Below, piece by piece: positions 30,139-38,028 of a DNA stretch of 38,028 bases. Numbering within the stretch: the stretch's first letter is position 1; each line of letters begins with the position of its first letter. The notes beneath the pieces are model-generated. The model was not told the DNA's origin, did no database searches, and saw nothing but the letters and a program-made list of their open reading frames with translations. The translations under genes were made by a program, and so were the position numbers. Origin of the DNA: an uncultured Clostridia bacterium (lineage in GTDB: Bacteria; Bacillota; Clostridia; Oscillospirales; Oscillospiraceae); contig CALADI010000044.1 in NCBI GenBank assembly GCA_937890525.1, positions 1 to 38,028 on the forward strand. Reading direction: 5' to 3'.

Positions 30139-31530
30139 ATGAGCAAAAACGATGGCCAGAATGTCCGCAAGTTCGGCATGCGGGACAAGCTGGGCTACAC
30201 CCTCGGCGATCTGGGCTGCTGCTGCACCGAGCAGTTCCGCGCCATGTACTTGTCCGTATTCTACACCCTGATCCTTCAGGTCAACCCCTTCCATGTGGGT
30301 ATCCTGATGCTGGTCACCAAGATCTGGGACGCCGTCAACGATCCCATCATCGGCGCGCTGGTGGACTCCAGCAAGGCAAGAAAGAGCGGTAAGTTCATCC
30401 CTTGGATCCGTGCTTTCTCCTTCCCTATGACGGTGCTGTGCATTCTGGGCTTCGTGAATGTGAGCAACTGGGCATACGGTCTGCGTCTTGCCTATATGTT
30501 CGTCACCTATGTGCTGTATGAGGCCATCTTCACCTGCGTACAGGTGCCCTACGGCACGCTGTCCAGCGTGATGACCGACGATGTGCGCCACCGCACCGCC
30601 CTGTCCCGCTACCGCTCCATGGGCGGCACCATCTTCATGACCGTCATCGTGTTCGTCGGTCCCATGTTCCTGTATGTGGACAACCAGCCTGTTGCCGGCC
30701 GCTTCCTGATGCTGGCTGCCATCTTCTCCCTCATCGGCCTGCTGTGCCTGCAGATCACCTGCGTCTGGTGCAAGGAGCGTGTGGAGATCCCCGAGCGCCC
30801 CAAGGGTGAGAAGCTCAACTACATCAAGGTCATCAAGCAGATCTCCAAGAACCGTGCCCTGCTGGGCGTCATGCTGTTCAGCTTGATCGGCATGGTGGGC
30901 GCATCCATCGTCAACGGTCTGAATACCTATCTGTTCAAGGATTACTTCGGCGATGTCCGGGTGCAGGCGCTGTCCGGCCCGTTGAATGTGGTGTACGCCA
31001 TCGTCGCATTTGCCATCACCCAGCCCCTTGCCAACAAGCTGGGCAAGAAGGAGTGGTGCTGCATCGGTGCCGGCTTCTCCACGCTGGTGTTTGCCGTGCT
31101 GTTCTTCTTCCCGCTGAAGAACCCCATGGTGTTCATTATCATCAACGGCATCTGCTTCATCGGCGCATCCGGCATGCAGGTTCTGGTCTGGGCCATGGTC
31201 AATGACTCCATCGACTACCACGAGCTGCAGACCGGCGAGCGCAACGAGGGCATCGTCTACTCCGCTTATTCCTTCTTCCGCAAGATGGCCAACGCCATTT
31301 CTGCCGCTATGTCCAGCTTTGCTCTGGGCCTGATCGGCTATGAGGTGGGCGCTGCTGTCCAGAGCGAAGAGGTCATCGCCTCCATCTGGAAGGGCTACAC
31401 CGGTCTGTATGTGCTGGGCTACGGTCTGGCTGTGGTGGTGCTGGCTTGGCTGTACCCCCTGACCAAGAAGAAGACTGCCGAGATGCTGGAAGAGCTGAAG
31501 GCCCGCCGTGCCGCAAAGGTGGTGCAGTAA
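30139..31530 (+). CDS. GPH-family glycoside-cation symporter (MFS)
   Basis: 463 aa from MSKNDGQNVRKFG, with GAGGAGG upstream. It belongs to the glycoside-pentoside-hexuronide:cation symporter family (MelB, XynP, UidB relatives). The N-terminal KLGYTLGDLGCCCTEQFR, then LMLVTKIWDAVNDPIIGALVD, VQVPYGTLSSVMTDD with HRTALSRYRSMGG, and WAMVNDSIDYHELQTGERNEGIVYS are signature segments. Twelve membrane spans are expected. The substrate is not fixed by sequence; neighbouring glucuronate genes and the coupled hydrolase make a glucuronide or acylated oligosaccharide plausible. The hydrolase gene begins 3 bp after its stop. Confidence 0.92.
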   Translation: MSKNDGQNVRKFGMRDKLGYTLGDLGCCCTEQFRAMYLSVFYTLILQVNPFHVGILMLVTKIWDAVNDPIIGALVDSSKARKSGKFIPWIRAFSFPMTVLCILGFVNVSNWAYGLRLAYMFVTYVLYEAIFTCVQVPYGTLSSVMTDDVRHRTALSRYRSMGGTIFMTVIVFVGPMFLYVDNQPVAGRFLMLAAIFSLIGLLCLQITCVWCKERVEIPERPKGEKLNYIKVIKQISKNRALLGVMLFSLIGMVGASIVNGLNTYLFKDYFGDVRVQALSGPLNVVYAIVAFAITQPLANKLGKKEWCCIGAGFSTLVFAVLFFFPLKNPMVFIIINGICFIGASGMQVLVWAMVNDSIDYHELQTGERNEGIVYSAYSFFRKMANAISAAMSSFALGLIGYEVGAAVQSEEVIASIWKGYTGLYVLGYGLAVVVLAWLYPLTKKKTAEMLEELKARRAAKVVQ

Positions 31531-31533
31531 GCC

Positions 31534-32286
31534 ATGAAAACACTTCAGGTTTCGTTTGAAAACCGGGCAGGGCATACCCTGCGGGGCTTTGCCACTCTGC
31601 CCGACGGGGTGGAGCAGGCTCCCTGCGTGCTGCTGCTCCACGGCTTCACCGGCAATGCCTACGGTCACAAGGGTCTGAACACCCGCATCGCCAGAGCGCT
31701 GGCGGCTGAGGGTATCGCCTGCGTCCGCTTTGATTTCTACGGCAACGGCGAAAGCGACGGCGAATTCGAGGACATGACCTTCACCGGACTGTACGAGGAT
31801 ACCGAGGATATGTTCGCATGGATGCGCGGCCAGAGCTTTGTGGATCCCGACCGGCTGTATCTGGCGGGGCAGAGCATGGGCGGCTATGTGGCTGCATCCT
31901 GCGCCCCCAAGATCGATCCCACCGGACTGCTGCTGCTGTGCCCCGGCGCAGGCATGTGGTTCGGCTGCGCCCAGCGCGCGCAGGCTGTCACCGATATGGG
32001 ACAGGACTGGGTGGATATGGAAGGACTGAAGTACCAGATGTCCTTCAACTACGACATGGCGGAGCATCCCGTTCCCTTTGAGGAAGCCAAGGGCTATCAC
32101 GGCCCGGTGTTTATTGTCCGTGCCAGCGACGATCAGCTGGTGGACGAGCGCACCATGATGACCTATGCCCAGTGCTACGATCAGGTGCAGACCATGACCA
32201 CCGACGGCGGCGGACACAACTTCGCTTCCATCCCCGTGCGTCAGGCGCTGACCAAGGCCATGGCGGAGTTCGTCAAGAGCCACTAA
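31534..32286 (+). CDS. Alpha/beta hydrolase, probable esterase
   Basis: 250 aa. The fold is clear: LLLHGFTGNAYGHKG (oxyanion loop), FDFYGNGESDG, the nucleophile elbow AGQSMGG with S114, an acid near RASDDQ (D199 or D200) and GGGHNF with H228. It resembles cytosolic cinnamoyl/feruloyl or short-chain acyl esterases of rumen and gut Firmicutes (Est1E-like). No signal peptide is present, so it acts after import. It is tightly coupled to the GPH symporter gene (3-bp gap), suggesting that it de-esterifies the transported glycoside. Substrate unproven. Confidence 0.88.
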   Translation: MKTLQVSFENRAGHTLRGFATLPDGVEQAPCVLLLHGFTGNAYGHKGLNTRIARALAAEGIACVRFDFYGNGESDGEFEDMTFTGLYEDTEDMFAWMRGQSFVDPDRLYLAGQSMGGYVAASCAPKIDPTGLLLLCPGAGMWFGCAQRAQAVTDMGQDWVDMEGLKYQMSFNYDMAEHPVPFEEAKGYHGPVFIVRASDDQLVDERTMMTYAQCYDQVQTMTTDGGGHNFASIPVRQALTKAMAEFVKSH

Positions 32287-32303
32287 GATCCGAATTAAAT
32301 CAG

Positions 32304-32343
32304 AAGATCCGACCTGCGATGTAAGCCGCAGGCCGGATCTTTT
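32304..32343 (+). terminator. Terminator of the symporter-hydrolase operon
   Basis: AAGATCCG-A-CCTGCG pairs with CGCAGG-C-CGGATCTT with one mismatch and an 8-nt loop, followed by TTTT. It probably also serves the convergent AraC gene. Confidence 0.8.
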
Positions 32344-32360
32344 CGTCATTTTGGGGTATT

Positions 32361-33236
32361 TTATAGAGATGGCGTTTGTTTTTTGCTGACTTCGGCAAAA
32401 TAAGCCTTGGGGCTGACGCCGTATTCCGCCTTGAAGGCACGGTAAAAATTGGCATAGTCCCCGAAGCCGCAGGTCTGGTACACGGTGCCGGGGGCGGCGC
32501 CGTCCTCCATCAGCTCCTTTGCCAGCATCAGCCGTCGGAAGATCACATAGCGGTAGACGCTGACCCCCACCCGCCCGGTAAATTCGTGGCTCAGGTGGTA
32601 TTTGCTCACATAGAATTCGTCTGCGATCCGCTCCAAGGTCAGTTCTTCTTGAAAATGGCTGCCGATGTAGGCCAGCACTTGGCTCACAAGATCCGGCTCG
32701 TCCCGTCGGCTGACGGCGGCCCCCCGGACGGCAAGACGGTTGACCTCCACCATGAATTGCAGCAGCAGAGCGTGGCTGTACAGCTCGCCGCCGGGCTTGC
32801 CGGCGTAGAACTCCGTGACCAGCTTTTCTAAAAGATCCTGAAGCAGCGCCCGCCGAGCCTTGTCCGGGCGCAGAAGATTGGAGCGGTTGGCAAGCCCCGG
32901 AGCGAAGCAGGCGGCAAGATCCGTCTCGCCGCTGCCCAGCCCTGCCAGATATCCCCGGTCGATCCACAGCACGATCCGCTCGTACAGGGAGTCGGCGCTG
33001 ATCTGGGCTTGGTGCAGTTCTTGGGGGCTGATGAGCAGCAGATCCCCCGGCTCCAGATGGTGGGTGATGCCCTCGATGCGGAAGTCCACATTCCCGCCCA
33101 GCAGGAAATAGATCTCATAAAAATCGTGATGGTGCAGCCGGACATTCTCCCCCCGTTTGTCCCGGTAGTGGAACACCTCGAAGCGTTTGTTCTTCATGCT
33201 TTGGCGCTGATCGAAGCGCTGTGCTCTGGTGGCCAT
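32361..33236 (-). CDS. AraC-family regulator, likely of the glucuronate operon
   Basis: 291 aa from the second of two nearby ATGs (33234-33236), which gives proper spacing to GGAGGTG; the first ATG (33240-33242) is only 1 bp away from it. The N-terminal cupin has VRLHHHDFYEIYFLLGGNVDFRIEG and LEPGDLLLISPQELHQ. The C-terminal DNA-binding domain has LTLERIADEFYVSKYHLSHEFTGRVG and YQTCGFGDYANFYRAFKAEYGVSPKAYF. It is divergent from uxaC with facing promoters, so it probably regulates the uronate genes. Confidence 0.9.
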   Translation of the reverse strand: MATRAQRFDQRQSMKNKRFEVFHYRDKRGENVRLHHHDFYEIYFLLGGNVDFRIEGITHHLEPGDLLLISPQELHQAQISADSLYERIVLWIDRGYLAGLGSGETDLAACFAPGLANRSNLLRPDKARRALLQDLLEKLVTEFYAGKPGGELYSHALLLQFMVEVNRLAVRGAAVSRRDEPDLVSQVLAYIGSHFQEELTLERIADEFYVSKYHLSHEFTGRVGVSVYRYVIFRRLMLAKELMEDGAAPGTVYQTCGFGDYANFYRAFKAEYGVSPKAYFAEVSKKQTPSL

Positions 33237-33258
33237 GGCCATCACCTCCAATACCAAT

Positions 33259-33287
33259 AGATTACAGCAAGAAACGCAATGTGTCAA
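33259..33287 (-). promoter_or_regulatory. Promoter of the third AraC-type regulator
   Basis: Minus strand TTGACA (33282-33287), 17 bp, TAATCT (33259-33264). Confidence 0.65.
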
Positions 33288-33299
33288 ACAATAAATGTC

Positions 33300-33343
33300 G
33301 TTTTGATTGCGATTTTTATGTGTTATACTGATATCATCAAAAC
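33300..33343. promoter_or_regulatory. Inverted repeat flanking the uxaC promoter
   Basis: GTTTTGAT (33300-33307) and ATCAAAAC (33336-33343) are perfect reverse complements spanning the -35 to +1 region of the uxaC promoter. Candidate operator for a uronate regulator. Confidence 0.4.
33301..33329 (+). promoter_or_regulatory. Promoter of the glucuronate operon
   Basis: TTTTGA (33301-33306), 17 bp, TATACT (33324-33329). The -10 is good; the -35 is weak, with TTGATT in an alternative 15-bp spacing. Confidence 0.5.
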
Positions 33344-33358
33344 AAAGGAGCGGATGAC

Positions 33359-34756
33359 ATGACTCCCTTTCTCAGCAGGGATTTTCTTCTGACCAATCCC
33401 ACGGCAATTGCGCTGTATCACGACCATGCAGCCCATATGCCCATCTATGACTACCATTGCCACATCGACCCCAAGGATATCTTTGAAGACCGCCGGTTCG
33501 ACAATCTGACCCGGGTCTGGCTGGAGGGCGACCACTACAAGTGGCGGATCATGCGCTCCAACGGGGTGGATGAGGAATTCATCACCGGGGATGCCCCGGA
33601 TCGGGAGAAGTTCCAGAAGTTCGCCGAAGCGCTGCCCAGAGCCATCGGCAACCCTATGTACCATTGGTGCCATCTGGAACTGAAGAATTTCTTTGGATAC
33701 GAGGGAGTCCTGAACGGTCAGACTGCCCAGCAGGTCTGGGATCTGGCGCTGGAGAAGCTGGCACAGCCGGAGTTCAGCGCCCGGAACCTGATCCGCCGGA
33801 GCAATGTTGCCATGATCGGCACCACCGACGATCCCTGCAGTGACCTGCACTACCATGACCTGCTGGCGAAGTCCGGTTTTGAGACCAAGGTCTGCCCCAG
33901 CTTCCGTCCCGACTCCGCTCTGAACATTCATAAGAGCGGATTTGCCGCCTATATCCGGAAACTGTCGGAAGCTTCCGGGATCTGTATCCGCGGCGCAGCG
34001 GATGTGGCACAGGCGCTGTCGGCACGGATCGCCTTCTTTGACACCATGGGCTGCCGGGCAGCGGATCACGGGCTGGACTATGTGATGTACCGGCAGGGCA
34101 CCATGGAGCAGATCGACCGTGCATTTGCCAAGGCCATGGCAGGGGAGGACCTCTGCGTGGAAGAGGTGGAGATGTACCAGACCTACCTGCTGCTGCACTG
34201 CGCCGGGGAATATGCCCGGCGGGGCTGGGTCATGCAGATCCACTTCAGCTGTATGCGAAACCCCAACGAGAAGGCATTTGCCAAGCTGGGCGCCGACAGC
34301 GGCTTCGACTGCATGGCGGTCACCGACAGCTGTCAGGCGCTCTACCGGGTGATGAACGCCCTGGAGCGGGAGGACCTGCTGCCCAAGACCATCCTGTACA
34401 GCCTGAATCCGGCGGATGACCAATGGATCGACACCCTGCTGGGAGCCTTCCAGAGCAGCCAGATCCCCGGCAAGATCCAGCACGGGTCTGCATGGTGGTT
34501 CAACGACAACAAGGTGGGGATGCAGAATCAGCTGACCAGCCTTGCCAATCTGGGCATCCTGGGCAACTTCGTGGGAATGCTGACGGATTCCCGCAGCCTG
34601 CTCAGCTACGCAAGACACGAATATTTCCGCCGCATATTGTGCAATCTGATGGGCACATGGGTGGAAAACGGCGAGTACCCGGCAGACATGGAGACGCTGG
34701 GCGCTTTGGTTGAAGATATTTGCGCCAACAACGCAAAACGATATTTTGATCTGTAA
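33359..34756 (+). CDS. uxaC: Uronate isomerase
   Basis: 465 aa, full length. It converts D-glucuronate to D-fructuronate (and galacturonate to tagaturonate) in the cytoplasm. Family features: MPIYDYHCHIDPKDI near the N-terminus (metal-binding HxH), RIMRSNGVDEEFITG, MIGTTDDPCSDLHYH, MQIHFSCMRNPN and HGSAWWFNDNKVGM with LTDSRSLLSYARHEYFRRILC near the end. It is the first gene of a five-gene run that completes the pathway to pyruvate and glyceraldehyde 3-phosphate. AAAGGAG lies 8 bp upstream of the ATG. Confidence 0.97.
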   Translation: MTPFLSRDFLLTNPTAIALYHDHAAHMPIYDYHCHIDPKDIFEDRRFDNLTRVWLEGDHYKWRIMRSNGVDEEFITGDAPDREKFQKFAEALPRAIGNPMYHWCHLELKNFFGYEGVLNGQTAQQVWDLALEKLAQPEFSARNLIRRSNVAMIGTTDDPCSDLHYHDLLAKSGFETKVCPSFRPDSALNIHKSGFAAYIRKLSEASGICIRGAADVAQALSARIAFFDTMGCRAADHGLDYVMYRQGTMEQIDRAFAKAMAGEDLCVEEVEMYQTYLLLHCAGEYARRGWVMQIHFSCMRNPNEKAFAKLGADSGFDCMAVTDSCQALYRVMNALEREDLLPKTILYSLNPADDQWIDTLLGAFQSSQIPGKIQHGSAWWFNDNKVGMQNQLTSLANLGILGNFVGMLTDSRSLLSYARHEYFRRILCNLMGTWVENGEYPADMETLGALVEDICANNAKRYFDL

Positions 34757-34786
34757 CACATATCACATTCAAGGAGGTTATTGCAA

Positions 34787-35878
34787 ATGCCAATGCAAAT
34801 GGGTTTTCGCTGGTACGGCGAGGGCAACGACAACATCAAGCTCTCCGACATCAAGCAGATCCCCGGCGTGACCAGCATCGTCTGGGCGCTGCACCACAAG
34901 ATGCCCGGTGAAGTCTGGGAGATCGACGAGATCGCCGAGGTGAAGAAGCAGCTGGACGAGTACGGCTTCAACATGGATGTGGTGGAGTCGGTCAATGTCC
35001 ACGATGACATCAAGATCGGTCTGCCCACCAGAGACGGGTATATCGAGAACTACAAGCAGACCATCCGCAACCTGTCCAAGTTCGGCGTGAAGGTCATCTG
35101 CTACAACTTCATGCCCATCTTCGACTGGACCCGCTCCAACCTGTTCCACCCGGTGGGAGACGGCTCCACGGCGCTGTATTACGAGAAGAACATGATCCAG
35201 GATGACTACAACGCCATGGCCAAGTACATTCTGGACTTCACCGAGAAGTACCATATGTCCTTCCCCGGCTGGGAACCGGAGCGCATGGCAAAGCTGGACG
35301 AGCTGTTCAAGGCCTACGAGGGCGTGGATCACGAGAAGCTGTGGGCGAACCTCAAGTACTTCTTGGAAGCCATCATGCCCACCTGCCGGGAGTGCGACAT
35401 CAAAATGGCCATCCACATGGACGATCCCCCCTGGGATATCTTCGGTCTGCCCCGTCTGCTCATCAATGAGGAGAACATCGACCGCTTCCTGAAGATGGTG
35501 GATGACGAATACAACTGTCTGACCCTGTGCTCCGGCTCTCTGAACGCCGATCCCAATAACAATGTGGCAAGCATCGTGCGCAAGCATTGCGACCGCATCG
35601 CCTTTGCCCACATCCGCAATGTGAAGCATTTTGAAAACGGGGACTTCTCCGAAGCCAGCCATCGGGACTGCGACGGCGACACCGGCATTCTGGAGATCCT
35701 GAAGGCATACCACGACTGCGGCTATGAGGGCTACATCCGTCCCGACCACGGCCGTCACCTGTGGGGCGAAGGCCCCGGCACCGTCCGTCCCGGCTATGGT
35801 CTGTATGACCGGGCGCTGGGCATCATGTATATGCTGGGCGTGTGGGATATGCTGGACCGTCTGGACGGCAAAAAGTAA
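34787..35878 (+). CDS. uxuA: Mannonate dehydratase
   Basis: 363 aa. It dehydrates D-mannonate to 2-keto-3-deoxygluconate, a metal-dependent step. The N-terminal MGFRWYGEGNDNIKLSDIKQIPGV, VICYNFMPIFDWTR, MAIHMDDPPWDIFGLPR, LCSGSLNADPNNN and FAHIRNVKHF with IRPDHGRHLWGE match the family. The ATG at 34787 sits 9 bp after AAGGAGG; a TTG two codons earlier is possible but less likely. The length is typical of the shorter Firmicutes form. It begins 30 bp after uxaC. Confidence 0.97.
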   Translation: MPMQMGFRWYGEGNDNIKLSDIKQIPGVTSIVWALHHKMPGEVWEIDEIAEVKKQLDEYGFNMDVVESVNVHDDIKIGLPTRDGYIENYKQTIRNLSKFGVKVICYNFMPIFDWTRSNLFHPVGDGSTALYYEKNMIQDDYNAMAKYILDFTEKYHMSFPGWEPERMAKLDELFKAYEGVDHEKLWANLKYFLEAIMPTCRECDIKMAIHMDDPPWDIFGLPRLLINEENIDRFLKMVDDEYNCLTLCSGSLNADPNNNVASIVRKHCDRIAFAHIRNVKHFENGDFSEASHRDCDGDTGILEILKAYHDCGYEGYIRPDHGRHLWGEGPGTVRPGYGLYDRALGIMYMLGVWDMLDRLDGKK

Positions 35879-35911
35879 ACGGTTTGAATGAACTTTTGGA
35901 GGTAATTTATC

Positions 35912-36757
35912 ATGCTGAATCTTCCCTTGAATATTGATTTTTCCGGCAAGGTAGTAGTTGTCACCGGCGCAGGCGGACTGATCTGCGGCGCTATGGCCCG
36001 TGCATTTGCCCAGAGCGGCGCTAAGGTTGCGGCGCTGGATCTCAACGAGGATGCCGTCAAGGCGCTGGCCGAGGAGCTGAAGGGCGAGGGCTTCGTCTGC
36101 GAGGGCTACAAGGCCAATGTGCTGGATGCAGAAGCGCTGGAGCAGGTGCATCAGGCTGTGCTGAAGGATCTGGGCGAGTGCGACATTCTGGTCAACGGCG
36201 CAGGCGGCAACAACCCCCGTGCCACCACCGACAACGAGTATCAGCACGAGGCAAAGCCCGGCGATAAGACTTTCTTCGATCTGGACGCTGCCGGCGTGGA
36301 CTTCGTGTTCAAGCTGAACTTCCAGGGCACTCTGCTGCCCACGCAGGCCTTCGCCAAGGACATGGTGGGCAAGAAGCATGGCTGCATCCTGAACATCTCC
36401 TCCATGAATGCCTACACCCCGCTGACCAAGATCCCCGCTTACTCCGGCGCAAAGGCCGCCATCTCCAACTTCACCCAGTGGCTGGCCACCCACTTTGCAG
36501 GCACCAACATCCGCTGCAATGCCATCGCCCCCGGCTTCTTGGTCTCTGCTCAGAACAAGAGCCTGCTGTTCAACGAGGATGGCACCCCCACCGCCCGCTC
36601 CGCAAAGATCCTGAACAACACTCCCACCAACCGCTTCGTCGATGCAGACGAGCTGCTGGGCGCAACGCTGTTCCTGTGCGATGACCGTGCTGCTTCCGCC
36701 ATCACCGGCGTGGTGCTGCCCATCGACTGCGGCTTCGCTGCCTACTCCGGCGTGTAA
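35912..36757 (+). CDS. uxuB: D-mannonate oxidoreductase (fructuronate reductase), SDR type
   Basis: 281 aa. It is predicted to reduce fructuronate to mannonate, supplying the substrate of uxuA. It is a short-chain dehydrogenase, not the long-chain UxuB of E. coli. The nucleotide-binding loop is TGAGGLICG (18-26), VNGAGGNNP is the NNAG-like motif, and the active site is NISSMNAY with S163/S164, Y177 and K181 (YSGAK). Similar SDRs encoded between uxuA and eda are the usual Firmicutes mannonate oxidoreductases. The role is inferred from family and context. GGAGG lies 8 bp upstream. Confidence 0.88.
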   Translation: MLNLPLNIDFSGKVVVVTGAGGLICGAMARAFAQSGAKVAALDLNEDAVKALAEELKGEGFVCEGYKANVLDAEALEQVHQAVLKDLGECDILVNGAGGNNPRATTDNEYQHEAKPGDKTFFDLDAAGVDFVFKLNFQGTLLPTQAFAKDMVGKKHGCILNISSMNAYTPLTKIPAYSGAKAAISNFTQWLATHFAGTNIRCNAIAPGFLVSAQNKSLLFNEDGTPTARSAKILNNTPTNRFVDADELLGATLFLCDDRAASAITGVVLPIDCGFAAYSGV

Positions 36758-36769
36758 GGAGGAAGAAAC

Positions 36770-37396
36770 ATGGATGTACTGAATCGTTTGGCTCGGGCAG
36801 GCGTAGTGCCCGTGGTCGTCCTCGACGATGCCAAGGACGCTGTCCCCACCGCCAACGCCATGGTGGCAGGCGGCATCGATGTGATGGAGATCACTTTCCG
36901 CACGGCGGCTGCCGCCGACTCCATCAAGGCCGTTGCCGAAAACTGCCCGGAAATGCTGGTTGGTGCCGGCACCATCTTGAATCTGGAGCAGTGCAAGCTG
37001 GCTGTTTCCATGGGCGCCAAGTTCATCGTATCCCCCGGCTTCGATGCAGAAGTGGTGCGCTGGTGCTTGGACAATGGCATCGCGGTTACCCCCGGCTGCG
37101 TGACTCCCACCGAGATCACTGCTGCCGTGAACATGGGTCTGAAGGTGGTCAAGTTCTTCCCCGCCAATGTCTACGGCGGTCTGAACGCCATGAAGAACCT
37201 GTCTGCTCCCTTCGTGGGGGTGAAGTTCATGCCCACCGGCGGTGTGAATGCCGCCAATGTCCGGGAGTATATGGACGCACCCTTCATCCATGCCGTGGGC
37301 GGCAGCTGGGTCTGCCCCAAGGCGGACATTGCCGCCGGGAATTTTGACAAGATCACGGCTCTGTGCGCTGAAGCCCGTCAGGCGGCCTTCGGCTGA
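36770..37396 (+). CDS. eda: KDPG/KHG aldolase
   Basis: 208 aa. It cleaves 2-keto-3-deoxy-6-phosphogluconate to pyruvate and glyceraldehyde 3-phosphate. The class I aldolase site is present: MEITFRT with E40 and R44, and LKVVKFFPA with Schiff-base K128, at a constant offset of 5 from the E. coli enzyme. GAGTILNLEQ and FMPTGGVN are also family motifs. It follows the SDR gene by 12 bp. Confidence 0.97.
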   Translation: MDVLNRLARAGVVPVVVLDDAKDAVPTANAMVAGGIDVMEITFRTAAAADSIKAVAENCPEMLVGAGTILNLEQCKLAVSMGAKFIVSPGFDAEVVRWCLDNGIAVTPGCVTPTEITAAVNMGLKVVKFFPANVYGGLNAMKNLSAPFVGVKFMPTGGVNAANVREYMDAPFIHAVGGSWVCPKADIAAGNFDKITALCAEARQAAFG

Positions 37397-37421
37397 TCCA
37401 AGATAGAAAAGGAGATTCGTT

Positions 37422-38028
37422 ATGGCAAAGATCGTTACCTTCGGCGAGCTGATGCTCCGGCTGCAGCCGTACAACTATGAGCGGTTCGTCCAGTGCGACC
37501 ATGTGGAATTCACCTTCGGCGGCGGCGAAGCCAATGTGGCGGTTTCTCTGGCGAACTACGGCATGGATGCCGCCTTCGTCACCAAGCTGCCCCAGCACGC
37601 CATCGGTCAGGCGGCGGTGAACTCCCTGCGCCGCTACGGCGTGGATACCACCAAGATCGTCCGAGGCGGCGACCGGGTGGGCATCTACTTCAACGAGAAG
37701 GGTGCATCCCAGCGTGGCTCCGTGTGCATCTACGACCGTGCCCATTCCGCCATTCAGGAGGCAAGCCCTGCCGATTTCGATTGGGACAGCATCTTTGAGG
37801 GAGCTGAGTGGTTCCACTTCACCGGCATCACCCCGGCGCTGGGCGAAAATCTGGTGCAGATCTGCAAGGACGCCTGTAAGGCAGCCAAGGCTCGTGGGAT
37901 CAAGATCTCCTGCGACCTGAACTACCGGGGCAAGCTGTGGAGCCGGGAGCAGGCCCGTGCTGCCATGACGGAACTGTGCCAGTATGTGGATGTGTGCATC
38001 TCCAACGAGGAGGACGCCAAGGACGTGT
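37422..38028 (+). CDS. kdgK: 2-keto-3-deoxygluconate kinase (partial, cut by window end)
   Basis: The first 202 codons of a PfkB-family sugar kinase, starting MAKIVTFGELMLRLQP, with AAAAGGAG upstream. FGGGEANVAVSLANYG is the N-terminal PfkB motif, and FTGITPALGEN and SCDLNYRGKLW follow. The catalytic GAGD region lies beyond the window. It should phosphorylate 2-keto-3-deoxygluconate, linking uxuA to eda, and this context is the main basis for the assignment. It lies 25 bp after eda. Confidence 0.9.
   Translation, partial: MAKIVTFGELMLRLQPYNYERFVQCDHVEFTFGGGEANVAVSLANYGMDAAFVTKLPQHAIGQAAVNSLRRYGVDTTKIVRGGDRVGIYFNEKGASQRGSVCIYDRAHSAIQEASPADFDWDSIFEGAEWFHFTGITPALGENLVQICKDACKAAKARGIKISCDLNYRGKLWSREQARAAMTELCQYVDVCISNEEDAKDV

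Noticed and set aside
30040..32967. Minus-strand open frame of 975 codons across the symporter, hydrolase and part of an AraC gene.
   Set aside because: It is a shadow of three real genes on both strands, with no domain resemblance.
34778..37474. Minus-strand open frame of 898 codons opposite uxuA-uxuB-eda.
   Set aside because: Antisense shadow of GC-rich genes whose products are confidently identified.

Overview
The window looks like chromosomal DNA from a GC-rich, gut-associated Clostridia, probably of the Oscillospiraceae/Ruminococcaceae (Faecalibacterium, Gemmiger or Subdoligranulum-like). The reasons are a spoIIP sporulation gene, an hrcA-grpE-dnaK-dnaJ operon behind a perfect CIRCE element, Gram-positive lipoproteins, strong AGGAGG ribosome sites, high GC at third codon positions, and host-glycan and uronate catabolism. 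This placement is inference; no rRNA or tRNA is visible. I see no CRISPR array, transposase, integrase or phage structural gene.

Left part (1-16.5 kb). psuK-psuG (minus strand) degrade pseudouridine. tadA, spoIIP and an XRE repressor gene follow on the minus strand. A compact divergent cassette (4352-4933) encodes a 42-aa zinc-ribbon peptide, a 77-aa helical protein and an 80-aa sigma-region-4-like protein. Next come the HrcA-controlled heat-shock operon and a dCMP deaminase. A self-regulated cassette of two related small membrane proteins plus an XRE repressor (10459-11394) follows, with two palindromic operators on its promoter. After it are an N-acetylhexosamine 1-kinase (nahK), a repeat-like palindromic intergenic element, an orphan membrane protein, a DegV lipid-binding protein and a flavodiiron/flavin-reductase/rubredoxin fusion.

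Middle (16.5-28 kb). A guanine-class purine riboswitch with its own terminator precedes a BMP-family nucleoside ABC importer (lipoprotein, double ATPase, two permeases). On the opposite strand lies a lacto-N-biose/galacto-N-biose locus: a sugar-binding lipoprotein, two permeases, a 62-aa membrane protein and a GH112 phosphorylase. It is divergent from an AraC-type regulator. The phosphorylase yields galactose-1-phosphate and a free N-acetylhexosamine, which is the substrate of the nahK product encoded 10 kb away.

Right part (28-38 kb). Three AraC-type regulators each sit beside a catabolic unit: the lacto-N-biose operon, a GPH sugar symporter with an alpha/beta hydrolase, and a glucuronate operon (uxaC, uxuA, SDR fructuronate reductase, KDPG aldolase, KDG kinase). 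The glucuronate operon converts glucuronate to pyruvate and glyceraldehyde-3-phosphate; its kinase gene is cut by the window edge. Overall this is a host-glycan scavenging and purine-salvage neighbourhood. The less well described items are the small-protein cassettes, the riboswitch with atypical loops, the three-domain oxygen-detoxification fusion and the palindromic repeat.
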